From Fragum whitleyi (lineage: Eukaryota > Mollusca > Bivalvia > Cardiida > Cardiidae): a stretch of DNA of 64,000 nucleotides. The notes under the pieces are model-generated. The model was not told the origin of the DNA, made no database searches, and was given only the letters and a program-made list of their open reading frames with translations. The stretch lies in contig OX411547.1 of the NCBI GenBank assembly GCA_948146395.1, forward strand, positions 56,039,566 through 56,103,565, written 5' to 3'. A program made the position numbers and the translations under genes. Of the stretch, positions 11,291 through 21,560 are shown piece after piece (position 1 is the stretch's first letter; each line of letters begins with the position of its first letter).

Positions 11291-11829
11291 AAATGAATTT
11301 TCAGATGCAAATGATTGATGTCAGGATTGTTCTTTGGATAGACCTTTTTCTTATTTCTTTATTTCTTGGTGACTATGTTGCCGTGTCATGGAAAAGGGGG
11401 CCTTTGTGATGCAATATTTCTTGTACCCACAACTTGTACATTTATTGAGAGATTTCATGAAACTTTCATTTAATGTGACTCATTTGACTATGCACTCATT
11501 AAACCTCTTTGAAATGTTATGTAATTTTGTGTCATAGAAAAAAGGTGACTTTCATGTAAGATTGCTTGCTGACTTAAGATTTTTTTCATTTCATGCATTA
11601 ACCAACTTTGCGTTAGATGATCATCTTCTTACGAATAGATTATGGTTTAGCTTAATACTTTTTTTTTTGCAATTAATGAATGAATTTTCATGAATCTACT
11701 AGGTGTTCAAATAAATGGGAATTAACATAAAATATATTATTAGCCATAGGCGTAACCAGAAATTTGAATATTATATACACTCAGAAGGCGACCAACACAG
11801 AATACATAGGATGAAGTCGATACGTGGAC

Positions 11830-11990
11830 TGTAACAAAAGATGAATGAATGCCTTCCGTCTGCTCCCATTTTCTATGATTCGAGCGTTGGTTAATGATCA
11901 AAACATCGTAACTACAGCTTCAATAAGCTGTAGTTTCAATGCTTTGACCATTCACCAACAACTTTTATCGAAAGACGATTTAATTCTATT
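11830..11990. mobile_element. Palindromic miniature element around CTACAGCTT..AAGCTGTAG
   Basis: The core ACTACAGCTTCAATAAGCTG plus TAGT is a tight hairpin; flanks GTTGGTTAATGATCAAAACAT and ATGCTTTGACCATTCACCAAC extend it imperfectly. Related CTACAGCT..AGCTGTAG cores occur at 14325-14352 and, more loosely, 39728-39758 and 53426-53455. Confidence 0.6.
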
Positions 11991-12164
11991 ACGCATTTGT
12001 GTAATGTGCATAATGGTAGTTAGCATTTAGAAATTCGTGAAAAATTCACGTTCGATACGAGATCGTGATAAGCTGCAATATTCTTATGCAAATATGTAGT
12101 TGGAATAATTTTTATGATTTTCATGCTAGTTTAGCTCACTTTAATTACAGCAAAATTTGTTGTG

Positions 12165-12450
12165 TATGATAGCCATGGCGATTCCATGGGGCCGGTTTCG
12201 GGGGGTTAGAACGAACCCCCCTCTGTATCCAAATTACTTAATTGCAGAGGAAAATTTCAATCAAAATTTCGCATCACAAGAAATACGCCCCCTTTTTGAA
12301 GTGTTCGGATCACAGATACTTAAAATTCTACAAATAAAAAAAATGATGTATAGGATTCGCAAAATATAGATGGGGATACTAAGAGACTAATTACACGAAT
12401 TATAGGCCGATATCGAACCCCTTTTATAGAAACCCCGAATCCGCCGCTGG
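12165..12450. repeat. Unclassified GC-richer patch
   Basis: A block with GGGGCCGGTTTCGGGGGGTT and AACCCCGAATCCGCCGCTGG at its ends, in otherwise AT-rich DNA, looks like an old insertion. The 70-residue frame at 12157 has no recognisable domain. Confidence 0.35.
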
Positions 12451-12814
12451 ATAGGCCTATTTTTTTATGAAACACTCACGAATTACGTTTTATATTCTTT
12501 TGTAATGTAGTTCATAAAGCTGGTTACGTAGTTCAGTAATTTTGAATTTTCTTTCATATTGTAGAAAATTCCAGTTCTTGTACCGTTTGTAGTAAGAAGA
12601 CCAATCGTCTTGTGACAGAAGGACTACATACAGGACCACATACATGGATCTAACAAGATCTCCAATTTTCAATGTATTCCTATTCGTCAGCGTACTTTTA
12701 TGAGGAATGGTAATGAAATAATTGTTTGGACAAATCTTATATAAATTTTTAAACTATGGGTATTTTATCAAGAATTAGTATCTTTATTATTTTTTATTTC
12801 TTAACCTTTTTCAG

Positions 12815-13083
12815 TGCTTTCGAAAATAAACAGACTGGTATTTCCGTTGCATGTCGGAATTTCTTACAAGGTTGAGACCATCTTAAAAATAATTGATTCT
12901 CACCCTTCTGGTGTAAACAGAAAATCAGTTGGAAAAGACTACGAACAGACTGCACATAAGTGCGAACTGATCTTTATCTCAATTGCCGAAATATTCCGGC
13001 AGAATATGAGCAGTATTAAGAAAGGGTCTACGAACAGAATGGCAGACGACAAACTCGTAGCTTTTGAACAAGAGACCTCGTGA
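12815..13083 (+). CDS. 3'-terminal coding exon, protein not recognised
   Basis: A polypyrimidine tract and acceptor (ACCTTTTTCAG, AG at 12813-12814, with a CTTAAC branch-like site just upstream) open into 88 codons ending at TGA 13081-13083, with AATAAA at 13124-13129. The exon starts with two bases completing a codon, so the upstream intron is phase 1. The peptide is polar and mixed, with no signal peptide, membrane segment or low complexity; recognisable stretches are KVETILKIIDSHPSGVNRKS, YEQTAHKCELIFISIAEIFR and a C-terminal AFEQETS. I do not recognise the family. Upstream exons were not found. The splice site, balanced composition and polyadenylation signal make a real exon likely, though a chance open frame of this length is possible. 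Confidence 0.5.
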
Positions 13084-13244
13084 TTTTCGACCATTAGAAC
13101 TAAAACAGGAGACTATTTTCTACAATAAAATGAAGCTCAATCGTGATTTAAGATTTTTCTCTCGTGGTTGGCCAAACGACAATGTCAATTTCTCATAGTG
13201 TTTGCCAGTAGGCGGATATAATGCCGTACCTTCATGTTATTAAA

Positions 13245-14112
13245 ACAAGAGGACCATGATTGTCCTTTTTAGCTCACCTTCGCATCTTTGTCTCATAAAT
13301 CAAATTTTCCTTGCAAAGGTGTAATTGTACTTTTACGATTTTAGGTCTCTAAGACTGTAAACAAGAAAATTGTCATTAAGGCCCCCTTTTCTGCGATATG
13401 GAATGGATCCTTCCCATTTTCAAAATGGTTCATCCTTGTGACCTGACAAACATTCTGAAGATTTAACCACATTCGTGGCCTCTTGAGTGTTAACAGCAGA
13501 AGAATTGTCATTTAGGTTCCCTTTCCCGTGATATGACACAGATCATGGTTGTGGAACTCCCATGCCCGACTTGTCCGACACGGGCTTTCCCACTTGCGGG
13601 TAAGTGCATTTTTCTAGGCTACTTGTCCACGGACAAGTAAATACCTGAGCAAATATTGATACAGTACTAAAAAGATCTAGGAGAAAAGTCATCCTTTTAT
13701 TTGAATCAAAGGCAGAAATCATTGTCTTTCACGAAGAAAATGATAGGTTACAGCTTTTTTCTTCTTTAAAAACAATGGATTTTTTCAATCTTTTTATATC
13801 TATTCTTTTGTGGACAAGTTCATTTTGATCCTGGAAAAGTAGGAAATTGATTTTTATATGTCCTTGGACAAGAGGAGAAATGTCGTATTTCCACACCCCA
13901 GGCACAGATCCTTCCCATTTTCAAAAGGGTTCATCCTTGTGACCTGACAAAAATTCTGATTAAGTTTCATAAAGATTGGACAATATTTGTGGCCTCTAGA
14001 GTGTAAACACTTTAATTGTTGATGTCCGACGACGAACGACGCAAAACGGACGAAAGACATTTGATGAACACAAAAGCTCACCTTGAGTACGATGTTTTCA
14101 GGTGAGCTTAAA
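13245..14112. repeat. Interspersed repeat (AGCTCACC ... GGTGAGCT type)
   Basis: It opens with ACAAGAGGACCATGATTGTC and TTTTAGCTCACC, carries two copies of a unit GATATGG..GGATCCTTCCCATTTTC..GGTTCATCCTTGTGACCTG, and closes with GACGACGAACGACGCAAAAC and CAGGTGAGCTTA. The same family recurs at about 24380-24650. The second unit is split by the insertion at 13545-13902. The minus-strand 112-residue frame at 13854-14192 lies in it and is not a gene. Confidence 0.75.
13545..13902. mobile_element. Nested hAT-like MITE with 8-bp target duplication
   Basis: CACAGATC stands on both sides (13537-13544 and 13903-13910), and the host repeat reads continuously once the insert is removed, as the sister unit at about 13395 shows. 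The right end, read inwards, is CCTGGGGTGTGGAAATACGA; the left end is ATGGTTGTGGAACTCC, an imperfect inverted repeat. Subterminal CTTGTCC/GGACAAG motifs occur at least five times in both directions. The 8-bp duplication and CAGGGGTG-like end fit the hAT superfamily. It has no coding capacity. Confidence 0.8.
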
Positions 14113-14279
14113 AATCCAACTGTAATTACAACCTTTTGCTCGCCTACTAGCCAAATGACACTCGATTTCCATATAATGCGGTTGATAATCACATATTTGC
14201 TGAAAATCCGGTAAGGCGGGTCCCTTGTCCCCGACTCTGGATATGCGCATGGACCAGGCGAATTGTATTTTCTGGGGAA

Positions 14280-15520
14280 TGATTAAAACTAGCTTTGCTT
14301 GGTGTAATTATCTAAAGTATCGTATCTACAGCTCCTTTTAGCTGTAGTTTCGTTATTCTTGAGTGAGCCGATCGAAGAATGCTCATGTTTACATGGTAAA
14401 TGAACCATTTCGGTTAAAAACAATACAAACTTCTCTTGTTCTTTGTGACTTTGACTTCACGCGTTTTTCGATACTTCAGTCGTATAGGAAGTTTTTCTCC
14501 CTGTTTTAAAGTAGATAACCTAAACGTCAAAATTGGTAGCGTTGAATTTTACGGAATATTTAAAATCTAAATACAGAAGGACGGATCCAAAAGCCTGGTT
14601 ATAAAGGAGAATAAGATATCAGGTAAAATGTAGTCTCTTCGATGACAACGTAATTTATTGTTATTGGGTAATTTCGTTTTTTTTTATTTTACTATTTATA
14701 TTTTTACTTATTATAGAATTGGTTGATTGATTTATTGAATGATTTTTTTGTAAGTTTCATAAGGAAGTAAAAAAAACCCCTGCAGAATAAGAATCAAAGC
14801 TGGGGGCCCTTGAGCGCCACATTTAACAGTTGCTGTTGTCAATCAAATGTGGACTAATCAATCACATCATTCATGTAATTGAGTTGACTATAGACATCAT
14901 ACATTTTTTTTTTCAAATAAGTTCGTGGAAAGACGACTTAAACGTCGCAACTTTAGCTTGTAAAGTAGTTATGTTTTGCAGATAAATGAAGTTTTCTTTT
15001 TAAATATCTCATTTGATGCGTCGTGGGATATGTCAAGGGGATGGGGTCAGAGATCCGCTGATTACTTAGAGATCAGAATTATATGAGTTCGTGCGTGGCG
15101 TTTCAAGCAATTTCAAATGGATGCCAAGCTAAGACTCTTCCCAACCTGTGCATCCGAACAGGCTTACTAGAGTTTTCACTTTCCACTTGTAGATTATTGA
15201 GACCTCAAAGTATCGTAAGGCAAAAAGCGAATCTTCTTATTCCAAAGGGCTTCCGTGTAGGCAGCACCCCGGCCACATCTCACGTATGATTCAACGTTGG
15301 AAATGTCACGCACATATTATTTTTAAACGCCCGTCGAAAGACGGGATGCATAATGGGATCACACTTGGCGTCCGGCGGGCGGGCGGCTTCCATAACACTG
15401 TCAATTTAACTTCGATTGACTTGAAACTCGGCAGTAATGTTTTCCCATGATTACGGAGTGGCATGGTCTAGAACCATAACTCTACCTAGCTTATTTCTTT
15501 AGTTATTTCTATTGCTATTT
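14280..15520. other. Intergenic, repeats only
   Basis: A CTACAGCTCCTTTTAGCTGTAG hairpin lies at 14328-14350. At about 15330-15480 is a cassette-type repeat start (GCCCGTCGAAAGACGGGATG, GGCGTCCGGCGGGCGGGCGG). The 68-residue frame at 15083-15289 has no features. The missing first exon of the SSNA1-like gene should lie somewhere between 13130 and 18374, but I could not locate it. Confidence 0.45.
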
Positions 15521-15528
15521 TTTCATAC

Positions 15529-15605
15529 CGAGGGTTTAGCACAAGACTGTACTAAGTGTATATACAATGTATATACACTTAGTACAGTCTTGCACTGAAC
15601 TCTCG
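15529..15605. mobile_element. Near-perfect 38-bp-arm palindrome
   Basis: CAAGACTGTACTAAGTGTAT plus ATACA pairs with TGTATATACACTTAGTACAG plus TCTTG, about 24 bp without mismatch, across a loop of a few bases. Outer CGAGGGTTTAGC pairs imperfectly with CACTGAACTCTCG. Its length and perfection suggest a recent miniature palindromic insertion or an inverted duplication. Confidence 0.8.
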
Positions 15606-16341
15606 ATACCTGGATATCAGCCGTGTAACGGGCGTATATTGTGACAATATTGTCTAAAAAATAAATTTCAAACATCAGTGAATAGGCGAAACCAATCCAA
15701 AAGCCTTTCCGAGGTACAGGTGATTTTTTCAAAAACTTTTTAAACCAAAGTCTCCGATTTTGTGTGATATATAGAAAGGGTAATACATTTGTACAAATAA
15801 AAATTAATAAATTCATAGGAGTGCTTTTTAAATGAGCTTTTAAAGATTTTTATTCTTGTTCCCTTGTTGTGAACTAGGATGACGTCATCAAATCAGAATC
15901 ACAATAGCCCTGCCGACACGAGAATCCGTGACGTCAACGTTATCCAGTCTCCAAGAAATGACGTCATACTACAAAAATACAGTTTAGAACTTATAGGAGT
16001 TGTAGATGAAATGAGGTAGGGCCTAGATACGTTCACTTGGTGGGCGAAAAACACAATGAACAAAGAGAGAATATGCAAGTTCAATGATTGACCAGAATAA
16101 GTGAATACGCAGTTTTGTGTGGACAAAACAGTGTTTTCACGGCAAACAACTTCTCCTATACCCACAGTGTTAATCAAAATTGACCGGACTCAGATTTATA
16201 AAATGTACTTTCAAATATATTTGAACAAACATGGTAGAAAGAATCAATTAAAGGTATCGACCCTGGTTAGCCTCGTCGAATACGCGGGCAGATCTAGATC
16301 AATGATTTCGCTCTTATAAATGAAATAAGTATATATATAAT

Positions 16342-16740
16342 GAGGATATTGAATGAGTGGTCATTGAATACTGAATTATTTAAACGAGTCATCTATAAAC
16401 AGATAAAAACGAGGCTGCGCCGAGTTTTTATCTGTTTTAGCTGACGAGTTTAATTTATGAGCACAAATTTTATATTCTGTTTATAATATGACCCGAGTTT
16501 TAGCGAAAATTGTCAAAATTCTTGAAATTCAACGTTTCAATCTTCCGCGAAACTTATAACGCCGTTAAAAAATGACGTCACTAAACATAGTTTATGACGT
16601 CTTTTTCGCGGTTGAAAAATAACGTTGTTTTCGCTCTGAGCTCATTTGCATAGTTATTCCACTAGTGTAATAACACCCGTGTAATATTAAAAATATTCAA
16701 CGGGGTTATTTCACTCCGGCGGCCTAGGTCATATTATAAA
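16342..16740 (+). mobile_element. F3 MITE-like element, copy 1
   Basis: Matched in the same orientation by 49507-49920. Order: ATTGAATGAGTGGTCATTGA, a hairpin AACAGATAAAAAC..GTTTTTATCTGTT around GAGGCTGCGCCGA, ATAATATGACCCGA, then TGACGTCA (16573-16580) and TGACGTCT (16595-16602), GCTCATTTGCATAGTTATTC, CACTAGTGTAAT, and ATTCAACGGGGTTATTTCAC. It has no coding capacity. Confidence 0.85.
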
Positions 16741-16869
16741 AAACTTAATCCATTGTCTTTGTAAAATTTTCAAGTTCATGAGCTATTGACCCTTTCACTG
16801 TGAATTCCTGTTGGTTAAAGTTGATGTTGAAAGGTCTGAAGATGAATGCATTATAGGTGGCGATTTCTT

Positions 16870-17190
16870 GATTTTATCTTATAACTAAACAAATATCCGT
16901 GTGATAACATCCCATATGATATTTTTCATGAAAACAATGGATATTTTTAGAGCAATGACACAATGCGGTTATTTTTAGAAACTTGCATTTCTGTTAGAAA
17001 CATCGACGAAAACAATGCAAATAGATGTTCTAAGATAAATATAATGCATACTTAGTGTATTGTATGAAAAAAATGTCTGACGAGGTTGTGGTAAATGATA
17101 TTTGTCTCGCCAGAGCCTCGACAATTATCTATTTCCCCGACCTCGTTAGACATTTTTTTCATACATATTATATATATGCATATTAAGTTC
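16870..17190 (+). mobile_element. F4 MITE-like element, copy 1
   Basis: About 320 bp, also at 41714-42035 and 53071-53378. Order: TTTTATCTTATAACTA, GTGATAACATCCCA, GCGGTTATTTTTAGAAACTT, GCATTTCTGTTAGAAACATC, then a palindromic end with GTATGAAAAAAATGTCTGAC opposite GTTAGACATTTTTTTCATAC and GAGCCTCGACAATTAT between. Three copies share both ends, supporting a discrete element. Confidence 0.85.
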
Positions 17191-18374
17191 TTTTACTTTT
17201 CTCTTTTGATATCTTCTAAGCGATCCGTGTGAAGTATGAATCTGTTATGAAGATATGTATTTCTGAGCAAAACAAATACCCTACGTTGCTCCTCTCCAAC
17301 CAGGGGTATAAATGGGTACCAATGAGAGTTGTAAGTCAACGTTGAGTGACAGCCGAAGGCGCCATTTGTTAACAGCCGACTTGAAACTCCGTGATCGGGG
17401 GTGAAAGTGTAAAGTCGTGTAAATACGTATATCGTAAAACAAGAATATAAACCCAACTTTAACTTTAACTATTAACTTTAATATGAAAGAGACAATTAAT
17501 CCAATACACGCGTAATGTGGTAGTATGCACACCCAAAACATGGGTCAGCATGACCTAGTAGGAATTTTAAGGGATGAGAGTAGGAAATTTCAAAACCGTG
17601 TGAATGGTCATACACGTTCCCCTTATTCTGAATCTACTACTACATGTACTATACTATTAGATACTCAGAGTAGACGCAGGGCTCTTGTTTGGCCCTTAAG
17701 TCCCATTTGGACCCTCAAAAATTTTCTGCAGGTGGTCATTTTGACCCACTGAATTACCAGTGGTGCTACCTATGCAAAATAATAGATCATATAGATTATT
17801 TGTTTTCTTCATACTTTTACAAAAGATCTATATAAATGAAACAACATACATCATTAAGTGTCTCTACACCTTATTGTTTATGAAGTTTCATTTCGCACCC
17901 TTAACGATCTACAAAGGTATATTATCAAATTATTTAGAAATGAAAAGACTATTTTCGAAACAGGTTCATTTATTTGTGTTATTAGGCTCTTAGTTGTGTA
18001 AGTCTGTGGTTTCAAAACATTTTCTTCGTTTTTAAAATTTAATGTCACTTAGCTAAAAGTTCAAGATTTCTTCATAACGAGGCAGATTTCTGTACAACTT
18101 CCATTGCAAGCACAATCTTACAAATAGCTACGTACTATAAAGCGTTTAAGTTTACAATCAAAACGATTTCCAGCCAATCAGAATGCACAAATGTCGAATT
18201 ACATGACTGAAATTATAGTACCACATTTTTATTTTTTGTTTTTAAGATAACGTTTTTTTTCTGTTTTTCCTTCTGTATTAATACGTAACTAGGTTAAACG
18301 TTTCATTCCTCAATTAAACTAAATATGAACAATTCTGTAAATCTCTTGAATTTTTGATAATTATTACTTAACAG
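17190..18374. other. Intergenic or intron of the SSNA1-like gene
   Basis: No coding segment of the gene's expected first exon is evident here. Open frames of 75-87 residues at 17193-17993 on both strands lack recognisable features. The stretch just before the exon holds the branch region and acceptor. Confidence 0.4.
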
Positions 18375-18717
18375 CAAACGCCGTGATGTTCTCCATAAGC
18401 AGATTCTCAATGATGAAAAGGAGAAGGAAAAACTCCAGCAAGACATACGCCATCTGACGGGCCGTCTAGTCAAGATAAACGAAACACTTTGTGATAAAGT
18501 CGTGGCACGGAATGCGCTTGATCAAACAATAATGCAAACGAATGAAACGTTCGAAAAACTCGTGTCAACGTCAGAAAATCTAACAACGTTTATGAAGAAA
18601 GTGACGTCAAGTATCAGGCCGATCTTAATCGCTGTAGATGAACAGGTCAAGGACGAAGAGGCACTAAATGGAGGAAAGAAAAAGAAAACGAATCGACAGG
18701 ACGGAATGAAAAGATAG
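18375..18717 (+). CDS. SSNA1: SSNA1/NA14-like microtubule and basal-body protein, 3'-terminal exon
   Basis: After a TTACTTAACAG acceptor (AG 18373-18374) one base completes a codon and an open frame of 113 residues runs to TAG at 18715-18717, with AATAAA at 18764-18769. The peptide is a charged heptad-rich coiled coil. Its blocks KRRDVLHKQI, EKEKLQQDIRHLTGRLVKIN and KVVARNALDQTI line up with [29 protein letters not shown] and KIASRNEFDRTI of vertebrate SSNA1 in the same order and spacing. SSNA1 is a small coiled-coil protein that self-assembles on microtubules at centrioles, basal bodies and sites of spastin action. The family is about 119 residues and begins about 22 residues before this exon; those residues must lie in an unlocated upstream exon. 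The C terminus is extended by a Lys-rich stretch (GGKKKKTNRQ) beyond the usual end. Intact, no frameshift. Confidence 0.85.
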
Positions 18718-18888
18718 TGGACATTTTACCCACAATAAGAATTTCAATCTTACATTAATAAGAAATAAACTTATCATAATTGTTATTATAATGATACCAT
18801 AAAATGTTAATAACCATATTGCAACGAATTACATACAAGTATTTCTCAATAATTATTTCGTAATATTGATCACCATAGATGTTAAAAA

Positions 18889-19149
18889 TGTGACTCGTCA
18901 CGCAAAAAGGGATCATCTTGGAACTCCGTAAAATATTATTTGAAAAAGAGATTGATCTAGTAAAGGACAACCAGAGATCGCATTTCAAAAATTCTTTCAC
19001 TGGAAGGTAGATTGAATATTCTAGATTCAGAAAATAAGCACATTGCGAAAAGATTCGACCCTAGTCAGTCTGCGCAAACCGCGCAGTCTGACTAGGGTCG
19101 ACACTTTACGCACTACCTAGATGGTCTCTTTTTCCCAGACGGGTCACAA
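18889..19149. mobile_element. F5 inverted-repeat element, copy 1
   Basis: Ends are ATGTGACTCGTCACGCAAAA and GACGGGTCACA, a TGTGACCCGTCACGC-type inverted repeat. A tight palindrome CGACCCTAGTCAGTCTGCGC / GCGCAGTCTGACTAGGGTCG fills 19056-19100. The element at 20397-20663 is the same family in reverse orientation; partial copies lie at about 43525-43575 and 59140-59235. Confidence 0.85.
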
Positions 19150-20390
19150 ACGAACTTTCTTTGATTTTTACACCCACAGTTATGATTATATAACTATGAA
19201 ATATTATCAATATTTCGTGTCATGGCTGTAAGAAGAATGTGACATTTAACCCCTGTCTCTCATGACTACGACCCTACCACGACTATGTCGCTTAACACGA
19301 ATACAAGTGTTTCTATTCCGAATTTAAAACGAGGAAGTAATATGCGAATGGGCAGGTCAAGTTGGTGAAACGACATTAACATGTAGCTAAAGAGAAAAAT
19401 ATCTTTGGAACAGAACGTCGAGGCGAAATTCGGTATGACTTTGCTTCATCACGTTTTTTTATGTTACTCCAGAAATTGTCCTTTGAGTGATTTGGTATTA
19501 TAATCAACGTAAAATGCTACATGATTAAGACAACTTTCGATTTCAATTTAACAACCTTACAAGGGGTATATAGTTTACTCTTTATCGGGCGACGCATCGT
19601 GGTAAATTTGGTTTAACCGAAGTGAAAACAGAACGCCATAATATTCCGTCTGTCTACAAAGGCAACACCTTTTTTGACTACATGTCGTCTTTGAAGACCC
19701 GCTGTCAGTTTATCTTTTTTTAATTATGGTTTCAAATTTTGAAGAAATAGCGGCGGATGATTATACTTTAGCTGTGTACAAGTAAAACTAGCATTTATTG
19801 AGAGAAAGGCGAAATATGAGAGCATAAAGTCCAATTTCGTAATTTTTCATGGGAAACCTCCGAAATAATCAATGATTGTGGTCTTATTTGAGAGGGATAT
19901 GAGTAAAGATTTATTCTATAGAAGCGCCGAACACTTACACGATCATTTATCAACTTTAGAATACCAGAGCTTCGATCGTTTATATACATGAATAAATTTA
20001 TTTGACCAACCGTCTCCTCGGCATAATTCTCCTATTTCGATTCTCACCTTTCGTCGACGCAACCGGTTGTACGGTGTGCATACGTTCATTTGCCGTTTTA
20101 AAAAGTCTACACCTTTTTTGCTTCAACAGGGGAGAGATGTCCATAATCGGAGCCACCGGCCCCGCAAACAAAACCGTGTGAAGAACTTCCGCACCACGTG
20201 TGACTGAGTTTACGTAGACGTAAACAGTTGAGTTTTCGAATAAAAATGGGGGCAAACTCTCACACAGAAACACACATGCGCTCACACACAAACACACATG
20301 CCTAAACATATACATGCACAAAAATAGCTTTATTCTCCTGGACAGTAAAGTTATATGAAATTGAAACGTAAGACATAATGATAACTGAAA
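19150..20390. other. Intergenic, no gene seen
   Basis: The 107-residue minus-strand frame at 19998-20321 includes a low-complexity start from a CACACA-rich stretch. Part of it (minus strand, about 20090-20260: GTCACACGTGG, GGTGGCTCCGATTATGGACA) recurs on the plus strand at about 25765-25835, so it is repeat-derived. Confidence 0.45.
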
Positions 20391-20396
20391 ATGAAT

Positions 20397-20663
20397 ATGT
20401 GACCCGTCACGCGAAAAGGGACCATCTGGGTAGTGCGTAAAATATCGACCCTAGTGAGACTGCGCCAACTGCGCAGACTAACTAGGGTCAAAACTTTTCA
20501 CACCAGCCTTATTTTTCTGAATCTAGAATGTTCAATCTACCATCCGATGAAAGAAATTTTGAAATGCGACCTCTGGTTGACCAATGCTGGACCCAATCTC
20601 CTTTTCAAATATTCATTCTTCAAATTTCCCAGTTGGTCCCTTTTAGCGTGACGGGTCACACAT
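20397..20663. mobile_element. F5 inverted-repeat element, copy 2 (reverse orientation)
   Basis: Starts ATGTGACCCGTCACGCGAAA and ends TTTAGCGTGACGGGTCACAC. The palindrome CGACCCTAGTGAGACTGCGC / GCGCAGACTAACTAGGGTC is now near the left end (20446-20489), the mirror of copy 1. The 72-residue frame at 20433 is inside it and is not a gene. Confidence 0.85.
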
Positions 20664-20740
20664 GTAAAGTTAAAGGATAGACACAAATGTCATCGAACAA
20701 TTTTTGAACGATTTCTTACTCGATTTTTATTAAAAATATA

Positions 20741-20902
20741 ATGGTAGTGGACCGTAATAGTTTCACAAGGTTTCGGAAGTTATTAACTTTGACCGTGTTA
20801 ACCGAAGTTTCCTAATAATTTTCATCAGGAAAACTCGGTCAACATTGTGAAAGATCATGTGTTAAGATATGTAGCAAACTATTACAGTTCCACTACCTTA
20901 AT
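20741..20902. mobile_element. F6 palindromic element, copy 1 (diverged)
   Basis: Left end GGTAGTGGACCGTAATAGTT faces right end AACTATTACAGTTCCACTAC; the centre holds AACCGAAGTTTCCTAATAAT facing ATCAGGAAAACTCGGTCAAC. The better preserved copy is at 40668-40813. Confidence 0.8.
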
Positions 20903-21189
20903 CCTTGTCGTGCTGAACACGGGACATTCCTTCTTTGGAAGGAAGTTACGACACAGATCAGCAGAAACAGATATTTTTTTCTTTGTATTTAGGCCACCGG
21001 CCCATAACACAACATAGTTACATTCCAATTCAAAATACAAAAGAGTGAATTGTGTGACAACACAACTATAACTGTGACACTACTATGACATAGTTATAAT
21101 AACATTTATGTAGGAAAATTTCAGGATAATAAGGGGAAATTTATAATTTGACTGACAAATAGAAATATATGTATAAAAAAGCACATGTT

Positions 21190-21560
21190 GGCATCAGTAT
21201 ATCTTTGGTAATTCCAAAGTTTTAATTAGTTCTTTAGTTTTCATTCGATATTCATACATACCATTTTTTTTTCTTTTTTTGAGAAAAAAATCAGAATCTA
21301 AGTTAATTCTTGAAAGATTACTTTTCGTAATTGAAATTAGCTCCACAGGTATATCGCTACCTTAAGCATCGTAGTTCTATTATCACATTATTAAAAAGAG
21401 TAAAATTTATCAACAGTTCTTTTAGTTAGACAACGTTGTTCAAGGTATCTATTTCTTAGGGACTCATAGTTTTTACATTGAAAAAGGAAATGATACTCAT
21501 CTTCGAAAACATATAGTTTGGTTTTTCCCAAATTGTATAATATCGCAAGCGCCGATCAAT
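21190..21560 (-). mobile_element. LINE 3'-end fragment
   Basis: The minus strand encodes a distal ORF2 stretch, ICNLGKTKLYVFEDEYHFLF then QCKNYESLRNRYL, including the E-D-E-Y-H-F signature seen in the fragments at 6690-7260 and 30040-31980. In-frame stops follow. Only the last part of ORF2 is left. Confidence 0.75.

Noticed and set aside
13854..14192. 112-residue minus-strand frame
   Set aside because: It lies in the interspersed repeat and in the end of the nested hAT-like element.
19998..20321. 107-residue minus-strand frame as a gene
   Set aside because: The start is a CACACA-type low-complexity tract and part of the rest is repeated, diverged, near 25765-25835.
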